A stretch of DNA of 40,213 nt from Methanoperedens sp049303315 (GCA_049303315.1 JBAQMZ010000006.1:1-40213), one strand, 5' to 3'. Shown: positions 24,897 through 32,867, counted from the first letter of the stretch. Made by a program: numbers and translations. Notes: generated from the sequence alone by a model not told the origin.

Positions 24897-25358
24897 TTAT
24901 ACCTCAAACGGGATGCGCTCTATTTTCCCGCCTTTTAAATTCTTGAACTCCACCCCACCTTTTACTCCGCTAATCTCAATCCCGTTAAACTCGCCGCTGC
25001 CGCATAAAATATCCTGTTCGGGATGCGTCCCTGGGATAATGCTGCAGCTTATTCGCGTCCTGTCACCGGCGGAAACAACAATCTTAAGGCGTTTTGATGC
25101 AGGATGCTTTTTTGGGAGAACAATAAACGGTGAACCCACTTCACGAATCATGTAGAGCACGCATTTTAGACCGTTGATAATCGTTTTATCAGTCCCGAAA
25201 CCCGATGCCACAAGCAGGTCATCCGGAGATAGCGCCAGGATTATCTCCTCAGTTTCAGTTTCAAGGAAAAATTGCCCTTTCTCTCCTGCCTTGACTATGC
25301 CCAGCGTCCCTTCTTTCCCACGCAGGAGCAGCATTTCGTTTTCATTTAACGGGGTCAT
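24897..25358 (-). CDS. Conserved-looking soluble protein of unknown function
   Basis: The protein has 153 residues, with no signal peptide and no membrane segment. It appears to be a two-part beta-rich protein: residues 1-60 begin with LLLRGKEGTLGIVKAGEKG, and residues 80-153 include FIVLPKKHPASKRLKIVVSAGDRT and end with a Gly-rich beta segment. I do not recognise the family. Its ATG overlaps the stop codon of the upstream 55-residue zinc-ribbon gene as ATGA, so the two are translationally coupled and probably work together. It converges on the tRNA-Ala gene. Confidence 0.75.
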   Translation of the reverse strand: MTPLNENEMLLLRGKEGTLGIVKAGEKGQFFLETETEEIILALSPDDLLVASGFGTDKTIINGLKCVLYMIREVGSPFIVLPKKHPASKRLKIVVSAGDRTRISCSIIPGTHPEQDILCGSGEFNGIEISGVKGGVEFKNLKGGKIERIPFEV

Positions 25359-25522
25359 TCTTCTTTATACTGCTTGCTCACATTGCTTGAATGACATGAA
25401 GGACACTCTACTTTTGTCTTTACGCTCACGCACCTGAATTCATTATTGCAATCACCGCACTTGTACCATATTGCATCAAGCGCCTGTATCTCTATATTAA
25501 AGGCATCTCCTACGCTGCACAT
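25355..25522 (-). CDS. 55-residue zinc-ribbon protein
   Basis: The protein is short (55 residues, beginning MCSVGDAFNIEIQALDAIWY) and easily missed. Two Cys pairs, CGDC near residue 22 and CPSC near residue 40, followed by His, form a rubredoxin-like zinc ribbon. GGAGGTGA lies upstream of the ATG at 25522, a strong ribosome binding site. The stop codon overlaps the ATG of the 153-residue gene (ATGA). The Cys pairs, ribosome binding site and overlap together make it a convincing gene, though its function is unknown. A nucleic-acid or protein adaptor role is possible. Confidence 0.8.
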   Translation of the reverse strand: MCSVGDAFNIEIQALDAIWYKCGDCNNEFRCVSVKTKVECPSCHSSNVSKQYKEE

Positions 25523-25595
25523 ATATTTTCACCTCCGCAAGATTGTGGTTGTACACGTTTAATCCTGTAATCATATTAAGTTTTCTTATTTATAA

Positions 25596-26087
25596 TTATG
25601 CAAGACTTTTGTTAATATATATTTCATATACGGCTGCTTCAACAGTTTTACCAGCCCAGAACTTCAGGATATTACCTTTATTTATTACCGCTGTAAGGGG
25701 CAATTTCTTTTCTTCGGCCTCTTCGTGGAAGATTATCTGGTAAAGCGCGCCTTCCTGCCTGTCCTCCACGACCTCAAAGAACTCAATCCTGCCGCCATAT
25801 TTTTTTTCGATTGCATGGACATTGGGTTCGTTGGCTTCACATATCTTGCATCTGTCCTCGCGCATCCTGTCGCGCCTGATGTTGAGAAAAACCGGACACT
25901 TGGCTTCGTTTATCCTGTTAACGAGCTGCTCTACGGATTTGTATTTCTCATCAACGTACTGCCCTATAAAATCCTTAAAATCAGACCTTACCTGTTCAAC
26001 AGTCATTGAGTTCTTTTTCGCCAGCGCTTCGATGAATTTCTGCCTGAAAGTTTCTTTGTGACTCAATAGAAGTTCTGTTAGATCCAA
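25596..26087 (-). CDS. Thioredoxin-fold-like protein with CxxC motif
   Basis: The protein has 163 residues. Residues 1-55 are helical and charged. The rest resembles a thioredoxin-like fold. A beta strand CPVFLNI is followed by an inserted loop and CKICEANEPNVHAIEKKY, where CKIC could be the redox CxxC at the start of the long helix. RIEFFEVVED is the next strand. LPLTAVINKG carries a Pro at the cis-Pro position, followed by NILKFWAGKTV. The start codon appears to be TTG at 26087 behind GAGG, overlapping a possible 27-codon upstream frame. The nearest ATG, at 26006, would remove conserved-looking sequence. No export signal; function unknown. Confidence 0.7.
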   Translation of the reverse strand: MDLTELLLSHKETFRQKFIEALAKKNSMTVEQVRSDFKDFIGQYVDEKYKSVEQLVNRINEAKCPVFLNIRRDRMREDRCKICEANEPNVHAIEKKYGGRIEFFEVVEDRQEGALYQIIFHEEAEEKKLPLTAVINKGNILKFWAGKTVEAAVYEIYINKSLA

Positions 26088-26161
26088 AGTTCCTCTTTTA
26101 TTTCTTGCATTGCTCTTTGAATTATTCTTATTTCATCATCTGTTAGCCCGTACAGCGACAT
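26078..26161 (-). CDS. Possible 27-residue leader peptide
   Basis: An ATG at 26161 with AGGA just upstream opens a 27-codon frame (MSLYGLTDDEIRIIQRAMQE...) that ends at 26078, overlapping the TTG start of the thioredoxin-like gene. The sequence is compact and helix-forming, with no rare features. A TATA-like TTATAT is about 20 nt before it. It could be a genuine small protein or a translational coupler for the weak TTG start. Its brevity makes chance a real possibility. Confidence 0.3.
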   Translation of the reverse strand: MSLYGLTDDEIRIIQRAMQEIKEELWI

Positions 26162-26166
26162 GCTTC

Positions 26167-27291
26167 CTAGTGATATAATTGAACTACCTCTTTATATTTA
26201 GGCGAATACCGCCCTGGAGCCGTTGGTCCATGCCCTCCGACTTCAAAACTCACAAAAAAGATTTTATCCGCCCCTGCATTAAACGCGCCCTGCGCTGCTG
26301 CTTTTACATCTGCATCAGGATTATCCAACTCTACCTCAGTAACCCATATCGGTTTTTTAATATTATATTTTTCTAAAAGCGACTTAAATGCCTTTACATT
26401 AAGAGTGGATGTATCTCCCATTCTTATGTAATGGATATTGGCGATGTCAAAATAATTGACACCGCCTGCTTTAAATACGTTCTCCCAAAAAGATAAAAAT
26501 TCATTTTGTGCGCCGGCAGCTCCGCCTTGAACTACCTTGCAATCCGGGCAAGCCTGTTTTATAGTTTCATAACTTTCTTTGAGAACCTCAAGATAATCGC
26601 TCTCATTGCCAATAAAAAATGTCAGTGTTGTAGATTTCATTTCAGGTTCGTTTAAAACTTCCCAATATTTAATCGGGATTTTCAGATTCGGCATATCGTT
26701 AATTCCATCCCCGTCGTATCTCTCTACAAGGTCGGATAAGAATTTTTTATAAGCTTGCACGTTGCCTGGTTTGCACCTGTATGGAGGTATTCCGCCACGT
26801 CCTGATGTGTCTTCAGGATAGAACTGGTCTCTGTCACTCACTTTACACTTTGTGTCCTCTTTGTCCCAATTTGCGAACGGCCAGAGCGTTGCAAGTATCG
26901 TTACGTTATTTTCCTGCGCCGCCCCGACAAAGGCATCCGTATCATGAAAATCATATTTTCCCGGAGTTTGCTCAATGGCTCCCCAGCTAAAAGGTCCCGG
27001 ATGTGGTCTTGCCCAGCCTGCTCCAATCATATTTATTGTCGTAATCTCTTCAGGATTGGCTACCAGAAACCCAAAACGGTTTACCTCTATAGATAACGGT
27101 ATGCTGACTTCCTTGGTTTGTGGTTTTTCGGGGGTTACTTTCTCTTTGGACTCTGGAGATCCGGGCTGGGGACTTTCCTGAACCGGCGTTGTTTTGCCTG
27201 GCGGTGTAGAAGATGGCGAAATACAACCGGTTATAAATACAATACTAATTAATAGAACCGCCAATCGTAAATAATTCAGCTTCACATCCAA
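26167..27291 (-). CDS. Exported lipoprotein with a glycoside-hydrolase-like TIM barrel
   Basis: The protein has about 374 residues. A signal peptide ends in a lipobox-like ITGC at about residue 23. A Pro/Ser/Lys linker (about 25-65) leads into a (beta/alpha)8 domain of clan GH-A type. The acid/base Glu is Glu215 in the WEVLNEPE motif, and the likely nucleophile is Glu319 in IWVTEVE at the end of a later strand. Clan members related to GH39 or GH5 act on plant or microbial glycans; the substrate here is unknown. The frame begins at TTG 27291 or GTG 27285. A TATA element on the minus strand at 27308-27319 would start transcription at about that point, so the mRNA may be leaderless. Confidence 0.75.
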   Translation of the reverse strand: MDVKLNYLRLAVLLISIVFITGCISPSSTPPGKTTPVQESPQPGSPESKEKVTPEKPQTKEVSIPLSIEVNRFGFLVANPEEITTINMIGAGWARPHPGPFSWGAIEQTPGKYDFHDTDAFVGAAQENNVTILATLWPFANWDKEDTKCKVSDRDQFYPEDTSGRGGIPPYRCKPGNVQAYKKFLSDLVERYDGDGINDMPNLKIPIKYWEVLNEPEMKSTTLTFFIGNESDYLEVLKESYETIKQACPDCKVVQGGAAGAQNEFLSFWENVFKAGGVNYFDIANIHYIRMGDTSTLNVKAFKSLLEKYNIKKPIWVTEVELDNPDADVKAAAQGAFNAGADKIFFVSFEVGGHGPTAPGRYSPKYKEVVQLYH

Positions 27292-27392
27292 ACAAAATAA
27301 TTACTCTTCTATAAAAAGATTTCTTGCAGGAAAAAATGAAAGAACAGTACAAACACTGAAAATAAAAAATAGTTAAAAGTAGGGGGATATCC

Positions 27393-28766
27393 CTACTTCT
27401 TTACAGCCTTTGGAGCTTCTTTCGGCGCCGCAGCTTTTGGCTCTTCTTTCTTCGGTTCCACCGGCTTTGGCGGTATGGTCTGCGTCCTGAACAGGTCGCT
27501 GATTGATTCCTTTGGAGCACCTGGCGCTGGCTGCTTGACATCAGTGGAGAGACCCATAAGATGTGCGGTCAGGACCACGAGGTCATCCACGCTCATATCC
27601 AGTTTGAGGTCATCCCTGCCATCAAGGAGGTTGCGCCTGCAGAACGGGCATGTGCTTATCAATGCCTCTGCGCCTGTTTCCTTTGCATCGGTGACACGCG
27701 CTTTTGCAACGCCCAGCGCAAGGTCGGGAATGCCTGCTTTCACGCCTCCGCCTGCGCCGCAGCACCGCTGTTCCTTGCGGTTTCGTTTCATTTCCACAAG
27801 TTTGATGCCCGGCATGCTCTTTATGACCTTCCTGGGCTCCTCAAACACGCCAACATGCCTTCCAAGGTGGCACGGGTCATGATAAGTGACTGTTTTGTTG
27901 AGACTCTTTTCCCACTTTATCTTTCCAGCCTCAACCTGCTCGGCAAGGAACTGCGACATGTGGATGGCTTCAAATGGCAATGGTTTTCCATATGCGCGAG
28001 GCCAGTCAATTTTTGCTGCCCTGAAACATCCTGCACATGCAAATATAACTCTCTTGGCGCCCTTTGCCTTCAACGCTTCGACGTTGTGGATGGCGGCCTT
28101 CTTCGGGGTATCATTTATATGCTGCTGTCCTGTCCTTATAAGAGCCGAACTGCAGCACCATTCATCCTCTCCGAGGACCATGAACGGCACATTCAGTTTG
28201 TTCAATATCCTTGCTGTGCTGACACCCAGCACCTGCTGGTTGTATCCTGCGGTACAGCCTATGAAATACGCTATATCCGATTTATCCGCTATCTTGATAT
28301 CCGGCGTCATCCATGCAAGTCGGTCTTTTTGCTGCTTCATGTACGGGTTGTGCCCTTCTTCTATGAGCTTGGGGAAAAGGCTCTGTTTCCCGTATGGACC
28401 TGTTCCATGTTTGACAAGGTTCGCACGTGTGGATTCCCAGAGTTCAATGGTATTAATACCCGCCGGACAAACAGTCCCGCACATCCCGCATGTTGTGCAG
28501 TTATAAAGGTCATCGGTGAACTTCTTTATTTCCTCAGGAGGGATTTTATCGGGTCCGAAAATTCTCGCTTTAAGACCAAAGCTCCGGTTCATGAAGTCGC
28601 GCCATCGCAGAATCTTATCCCTTGGCTCTATGTCCTGGTTCTTATCTCTTGCATCATATGTCGGGCAGTACTTGACGCATTCGCCGCATCTCGTACAAGC
28701 ATCGAATTCCATTAACTGCGAAGCTGTGAAATTAACTGTGTTTATTGAAGGTTTCTCTTTAGCCAT
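27393..28766 (-). CDS. hdrD: Heterodisulfide reductase subunit D (HdrD-like)
   Basis: This is the Fe-S subunit for the CoM-S-S-CoB disulfide, 457 residues. Two [4Fe-4S] ferredoxin motifs lie at residues 24-35 (CTRCGECVKYCP) and 90-101 (CTTCGMCGTVCP). Two complete CCG domains follow: C-X32-CC-X38-C-x2-C and C-X35-CC-X36-C-x2-C, the non-cubane cluster ligands that cleave or form the disulfide in HdrB/HdrD. The last 45 residues are a Pro/Ala/Lys/Glu-rich tail (PPKPVEPKKEEPKAAAPK), longer than I expect for HdrD. It starts one base after the cytochrome b subunit behind GGAGG, the hdrE-hdrD order of Methanosarcina. DsrK-like paralogues share the architecture, so the substrate is inferred from lineage. 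Confidence 0.8.
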   Translation of the reverse strand: MAKEKPSINTVNFTASQLMEFDACTRCGECVKYCPTYDARDKNQDIEPRDKILRWRDFMNRSFGLKARIFGPDKIPPEEIKKFTDDLYNCTTCGMCGTVCPAGINTIELWESTRANLVKHGTGPYGKQSLFPKLIEEGHNPYMKQQKDRLAWMTPDIKIADKSDIAYFIGCTAGYNQQVLGVSTARILNKLNVPFMVLGEDEWCCSSALIRTGQQHINDTPKKAAIHNVEALKAKGAKRVIFACAGCFRAAKIDWPRAYGKPLPFEAIHMSQFLAEQVEAGKIKWEKSLNKTVTYHDPCHLGRHVGVFEEPRKVIKSMPGIKLVEMKRNRKEQRCCGAGGGVKAGIPDLALGVAKARVTDAKETGAEALISTCPFCRRNLLDGRDDLKLDMSVDDLVVLTAHLMGLSTDVKQPAPGAPKESISDLFRTQTIPPKPVEPKKEEPKAAAPKEAPKAVKK

Positions 28767-28767
28767 T

Positions 28768-29565
28768 TTACTCGCCTCCGTGGTTCACAAGAATTGTGAG
28801 GGGCGCGGTTATCATGTGGAAGTATTTACTGAACGGAAGGTATGCCACGCAGAACAGCAGTGTGAAGATTTCGTGAAACTTTACAGTGATGTTATCAAAT
28901 AGTCCCATTGGATATGCCGAGACTAATTCCCTGCTTACCTGATAGACGTCTGTGCGCAGGTACTGGGCATAAAATCCTGTAACAACCACAATTAATAAAC
29001 CAATAATAAGTATCCAGTCAATATCAGCGTTTCGCGCCTGGACATCTTTGCCAGTTGAGAAGAGTCTTCTTGCCATTGCAATAACTATGCCCAGAACAAG
29101 CATAATTCCGAATATGTTGTTTGGCAGTTCAAGGGATTTCCATACTCCCACAAAATAAGTATAGTCTTGATTGAACAGGAACGGACCGGCAAACTCAGCA
29201 GCCGCCGCAACAATTGTCAAAATCAAGAGCCCAATCCATCCCCAGAATATCATAATGTGCATGAACCATTCAAGCTTCCTGCGCCTGTATGTCCTGCGCT
29301 GGAAAAGAACGTCCAGGATTAATATTCCAAGGGCAGCCCCAATGCCTTTCTCAAATACTTTGCCGAATATTAATTTGAGGACGCCCCATGCGCCGATGGG
29401 TTTTGTTGCGCCTTCGGGGATTCCACGTCCCCATTTGTCCAGTTGTATGTACATTCCTACAAGGAACAGGATTACGGAAATAATCGCCGTAATAACCATT
29501 ATTCTCCAATCGATGAAGAGTGTATCAAATACCGTTTTACCGAGTATTGTAAGACCTTCTGACAT
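28768..29565 (-). CDS. hdrE: Heterodisulfide reductase subunit E, membrane cytochrome b (HdrE-like)
   Basis: This 265-residue integral membrane protein has five to six hydrophobic segments, at roughly residues 20-40, 74-90, 99-125, 150-168, 184-204 and 225-260. It resembles the NarI/DsrM/HdrE family of diheme cytochromes b. Candidate haem-ligating histidines lie in the third segment (WFMHIMIFWGW) and in the last segments (VKFHEIF and KYFHMIT). It passes electrons between the membrane quinone or methanophenazine pool and HdrD. A strong AGGAGGAT ribosome binding site precedes the ATG at 29565, and a TATA-like element lies near 29620-29632. It is the first gene of the hdrED pair. Confidence 0.8.
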   Translation of the reverse strand: MSEGLTILGKTVFDTLFIDWRIMVITAIISVILFLVGMYIQLDKWGRGIPEGATKPIGAWGVLKLIFGKVFEKGIGAALGILILDVLFQRRTYRRRKLEWFMHIMIFWGWIGLLILTIVAAAAEFAGPFLFNQDYTYFVGVWKSLELPNNIFGIMLVLGIVIAMARRLFSTGKDVQARNADIDWILIIGLLIVVVTGFYAQYLRTDVYQVSRELVSAYPMGLFDNITVKFHEIFTLLFCVAYLPFSKYFHMITAPLTILVNHGGE

Positions 29566-29643
29566 TTTTATCCTCCTAATCTGCCTGTGACGGCTTTCGT
29601 CCCCCTAAGAATCAATGTCATATTAAGCTTTCGATATGAGTAT

Positions 29644-30810
29644 CTAGAAAAGCGTTTTAAAAGCCACTCCCAATAATTTAATAAGCTGCTTCTTATCCCC
29701 GCTTTGAATGAGTTTCTGCAATAGTACGGAAGGATGGTCCATGTCGCCATATCCTGTGATAATTTCCCTTATGTCCGGTTTGTTGAGGAAAGAAATAAAT
29801 TCATTAAGGTTTTCATCGCTTAATTTCCCGAGGCTTTTATGAATCCTCATACCGATGGAAAGTTCCCTTCCTACCCTGTCCCGCCATCGTTTTTCATACT
29901 CATCCAGAACTGCCTCTTTTCGCGATGCTTTTGCCGCTACCTCGCCTGCAATCTTTGCGCATACCGCGCCCATGTAAATCCCTCCGCCCGACGTAGGCTT
30001 AACCTGCCCTGCCGCATCTCCGACAAGCATCACGCCATTTCCAGTCGTTTTCCCGGGCGGGCCGAGCGGTATTCCCCCCAGCACATGCTCGGTGCGCGAC
30101 CCACGGTATCTTGAGGCTACAACCGGGTGTTTTAACAAATCCCCAAGGTAATGAAGAGGCGGGTTAGCGCCAGGATTTTTGGCAAGACCGATGCGCGCCA
30201 ACCCGTTAAATGGCACTGCCCATGCAAAAAATCCCGGAGCGATATCGTTCCCTGTGAATATCTCCACAAATTCAGGGTCTTTTGCTGCATAAGGGGCTTC
30301 GAACTGGATTCCTGATAAAAATTTTTCACACCGCCCCAATCCTGCTGCCCTGCCAACGCTGCTTTGTATCCCGTCTGCCGCGATAGCAACAGATGCATGA
30401 ATTTCCTTTCGCTCACCATCCGCTATCACAGAAATTTTCCCCCTATCCATGCCAATAAAGCGTGTTTTCAAAAGCATGTCAGCCCCTTCATCCAGTGAAC
30501 GCTCAACAAGCGCCCTGTCAAAGATTTTCCTGTCTATAACATATGCTTTTACATTTTTTCCCTGCACAACAAGCTCTTCCCCGTTCGGCGCATACACAAA
30601 GGCCCCCCTCATCCTATTCAGAACGAAACTTCCCTCTCCTATTTCGCATTCGCTGAGGGCTGCCGTGCTTATTAGACCCGTGCACTGGACTGGTGAGCCG
30701 ATGCTGGCGTGTTCCTCAATCAGAAGGGTGCTTGCACCGTTCTTTGCTGCATATTTTGCGGCTATTGCGCCTGCCGGGCCACCGCCGATAACAACGACAT
30801 CGTAGTTCAT
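29644..30810 (-). CDS. Geranylgeranyl reductase family flavoprotein
   Basis: This FAD-dependent reductase of about 388 residues saturates prenyl chains. In archaea such enzymes reduce the geranylgeranyl groups of membrane lipids, or the side chains of respiratory quinones. Motifs: the FAD Rossmann start VVVIGGGPAGAIAAKYAA at residues 5-22, the SPVQCTGL segment typical of GGR proteins, an AADGIQSSVGR motif near 150, and GDAAGQVKPTSGGGI near 280. I start at the ATG at 30810. A GTG at 30816 overlaps the tfuA stop codon (GTGA) and would add two residues, so the genes are coupled either way. Next downstream is hdrE. Lipid or quinone as substrate is undecided. Confidence 0.85.
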   Translation of the reverse strand: MNYDVVVIGGGPAGAIAAKYAAKNGASTLLIEEHASIGSPVQCTGLISTAALSECEIGEGSFVLNRMRGAFVYAPNGEELVVQGKNVKAYVIDRKIFDRALVERSLDEGADMLLKTRFIGMDRGKISVIADGERKEIHASVAIAADGIQSSVGRAAGLGRCEKFLSGIQFEAPYAAKDPEFVEIFTGNDIAPGFFAWAVPFNGLARIGLAKNPGANPPLHYLGDLLKHPVVASRYRGSRTEHVLGGIPLGPPGKTTGNGVMLVGDAAGQVKPTSGGGIYMGAVCAKIAGEVAAKASRKEAVLDEYEKRWRDRVGRELSIGMRIHKSLGKLSDENLNEFISFLNKPDIREIITGYGDMDHPSVLLQKLIQSGDKKQLIKLLGVAFKTLF

Positions 30811-30812
30811 AT

Positions 30813-31457
30813 TCACAACAATTCTTTTATCCTTCCAAGCACAAGAACCGCATCCGCCCGCTTCACATCCACTTCATGCGCCTTAAAAAACTCAAGCAGT
30901 TTTTCCTTCTCCGAATCCCCGATGACCCCGTTTTTCACACATTTGTGGATAATATTCCAATAATTCCTCTCGGGATAGAATATTTTCCGGGTAATCTCCA
31001 CAATGGCAGAAGCCTGCTCTTTTGTAAAAACACCCATTTCCCGCCCAAGCTCAACGGTCATCCTGACATTGACAAGCGGTACCGAAAGCGGTTCCAGCGT
31101 TTCACCATCGAAGGTCACCGCAACCTCATCATCAGATTCCAGGTTCCCATTTTTGTACATCTCGTATATCTTCCCCACGCCTATCATCCCATAAGGCTCA
31201 AGTTCAGACGCACGAAGCGCCCCCATGCTTGCCCCACCGACAACGGTTATGCCGCTTTTTAGCACCTCGATTATTTCACGGTGCGCTACCGCCGCGCTGT
31301 CAAAGAAAACCCCGTCTATTATCCCGATTATTTCTGGCGGCGACTTCATAAGCCTCCTGATATCATGGCGCTTCACGGGCGGGCGGTAGTCAGCATCCAG
31401 TATCTTTCTTGCCTCGTCGTGGCTTATGCTCGTGCCTGTGTACACCACAGGCTTCAT
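30813..31457 (-). CDS. tfuA: TfuA-domain protein, partner of YcaO in thioamidation
   Basis: The 214-residue protein carries the TfuA core domain: YTGTSISHDEARKIL at the N-terminus, PEIIGIIDGVFFDS, and GGASMGALRASEL. In methanogens YcaO and TfuA together install the thioglycine of methyl-coenzyme M reductase subunit A, with TfuA thought to aid sulfur delivery or substrate binding. It follows ycaO on the same strand after 76 nt and overlaps the geranylgeranyl-reductase gene. Two hairpins lie in the spacer before it, and one overlaps its ATG. Confidence 0.9.
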   Translation of the reverse strand: MKPVVYTGTSISHDEARKILDADYRPPVKRHDIRRLMKSPPEIIGIIDGVFFDSAAVAHREIIEVLKSGITVVGGASMGALRASELEPYGMIGVGKIYEMYKNGNLESDDEVAVTFDGETLEPLSVPLVNVRMTVELGREMGVFTKEQASAIVEITRKIFYPERNYWNIIHKCVKNGVIGDSEKEKLLEFFKAHEVDVKRADAVLVLGRIKELL

Positions 31458-31504
31458 AAAGCGAAACCTCGCTTTATGCGGTATAGGGTATGCTTCGCAT
31501 ACCC
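31455..31504. other. Two adjacent hairpins between ycaO and tfuA
   Basis: The first is CATAAAGCG at 31455-31463 paired with CGCTTTATG at 31470-31478, a perfect 9-bp stem with a 6-nt loop. Its lower arm includes the tfuA start codon (31455-31457). The second is GGGTATGC at 31486-31493 paired with GCATACCC at 31497-31504, a perfect 8-bp stem with a 3-nt loop. Both are on the ycaO-tfuA transcript. They could restrict tfuA translation, stabilise ycaO mRNA or terminate part of the transcription. Confidence 0.55.
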
Positions 31505-31533
31505 TTCTTCTGAAAAAACTTTCCTAAAGATTT

Positions 31534-32772
31534 TCATCGCGCCACTCTCTTCTTCTTTTTCTTGATACGCTCCCCCTTTCTCTCGCGGTCAAGCGTATAG
31601 AGTTCAAACATGGGAATAATTGCCCTGACAACCGGAATTTCCACGCCCCTTGAAAGATTTACGATAATAGCGCCATCTGCAATTCCATCAAGGCTATCAA
31701 GCACTGTCTTTATGTTGGCGGCAGGGGTATCGCTTGAAACATCCTTCAATTCATCCATCCGCACCTGCTCCAGCTCCTCATACCAGTAGCAGTTCATCTT
31801 TCTCATGTGTTCATAACCGAATGTCCGCACCACCTGTTCCCTGTCCGTATCCTCGCGCGCCCCGTGTATCTGCACCACGCGGCTCTGCGCAGCCTCGGTT
31901 AGCGCCCGTGTTACCGCTATCTCAGGCGAGAGATGCGACCCTGCTCCCATGACCAGCAAAGCGGGGTCTTTCAGGACAGTATCATCAAGCGCGGTAACGA
32001 CTGTGGGAATATCCACATCCGAGTCGAGCAGCCAGACCTTGACCTTGATTCCTGCTTCTTCCATTTTCCGCTTCAATTCGTAATTCAGCCCATCGCTCTC
32101 AGAAAGCATGATTTCCCTGCCCGGATTGCGCGTGAATTCCGCAATGCTGAGCGCATCCCTTTCGATTACTTCAAGCAAGCCGTGAAGCACCGCCTCCTCA
32201 ATCGTATTTCCGGAGGCAAGCCCGTTGGTGTTGCTTCTGAAAAGCTGGTTCCCGTTCATGGGGTTATATGGATGGAACACCGCATTCTCCGGGACAAACA
32301 CCTCAACATCGTTCATTATGTCGTGCCCCATGACCCATTCGAGGCTTGTGCGCTCATTAAATTCCTGGGGCAGGAGAAGGGCATCGGGATATAATACCGG
32401 ATAACTCCCGCTTAGCGATTCGTATATATCTACCGCTCTTTCAGCGTTGAGCGGAACGCCGCTCAGGTTGATGCTGACCTCGGGCTGCTCCGCAAGGCAG
32501 CGCTCAAAACTTTCCATGATGGCTGAGATTCTGGCATTGGTCTCGGTTGCGCCTTTTCCTGAATAAATGGATATCGCTCCCGCCGCGGCGCTCGGTCTTA
32601 TGGCTGAGAAAACAGGAATCCCAACGCGGTCAAGGTCTGTTATGTTCGCAATGCGCGTCACCCCGATTTTAGGAAGGAGCTTTGTGGTATTGGCAAGCGT
32701 TGTTTCCGGGTCGAATACACGCTGCGTGCCTTCGAGGTATTTGATGTTGGGGTCAATTATTATTTTGCTCAT
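31534..32772 (-). CDS. ycaO: YcaO-domain ATP-dependent thioamidation enzyme
   Basis: YcaO proteins activate peptide amides with ATP. In methanogens the YcaO with TfuA converts a backbone glycine of McrA to thioglycine. The protein has 412 residues from the ATG at 32772. The ATP-binding helix ISAIMESFERCLAE and the later EEAVLHGLLEVIERDAL segment are the family signatures, and the lysine-rich C-terminus (GERIKKKKKR) is unusual. An upstream TTG at 32784 is in frame. However, the TATA box at 32799-32808 would start transcription near 32777, so the ATG is the start on a nearly leaderless mRNA. Divergent from the FtsZ-like gene. Confidence 0.92.
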   Translation of the reverse strand: MSKIIIDPNIKYLEGTQRVFDPETTLANTTKLLPKIGVTRIANITDLDRVGIPVFSAIRPSAAAGAISIYSGKGATETNARISAIMESFERCLAEQPEVSINLSGVPLNAERAVDIYESLSGSYPVLYPDALLLPQEFNERTSLEWVMGHDIMNDVEVFVPENAVFHPYNPMNGNQLFRSNTNGLASGNTIEEAVLHGLLEVIERDALSIAEFTRNPGREIMLSESDGLNYELKRKMEEAGIKVKVWLLDSDVDIPTVVTALDDTVLKDPALLVMGAGSHLSPEIAVTRALTEAAQSRVVQIHGAREDTDREQVVRTFGYEHMRKMNCYWYEELEQVRMDELKDVSSDTPAANIKTVLDSLDGIADGAIIVNLSRGVEIPVVRAIIPMFELYTLDRERKGERIKKKKKRVAR

Positions 32773-32798
32773 TGTTTTTGGCAATCTTATTGGATATG

Positions 32799-32808
32799 GT
32801 TATATATC
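32799..32808 (-). promoter_or_regulatory. TATA box of the ycaO-tfuA-ggr cluster
   Basis: On the minus strand the bases read GATATATAAC, centred 31 nt upstream of the ycaO ATG. It decides the start codon in favour of the ATG at 32772, because the TTG at 32784 would lie before the transcript start. Confidence 0.55.
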
Positions 32809-32823
32809 TTGCTATGGCGCTAC

Positions 32824-32867
32824 GGGATAAAATATAATCCCATTGGGAACTATCTTGATATAAAAAG
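32824..32867 (+). promoter_or_regulatory. Promoter region of the FtsZ-like gene
   Basis: Two TATA-like elements lie in this region. The AAAATATAATC at 32829-32839 is flanked by a 5-bp dyad, GGGAT (32824-32828) and ATCCC (32837-32841), which could be an operator. GATATAAAAAG at 32857-32867 is the second. The first would leave a leader of about 28 nt containing the GAGGT ribosome binding site at 32875-32879, which makes it the better candidate. Confidence 0.4.

Noticed and set aside
27561..28715. 384-codon plus-strand frame opposite hdrD
   Set aside because: The opposite strand encodes all ferredoxin and CCG cysteine motifs of HdrD; the antisense frame shows no motif and is Cys/His-rich only as a mirror of hdrD codons.
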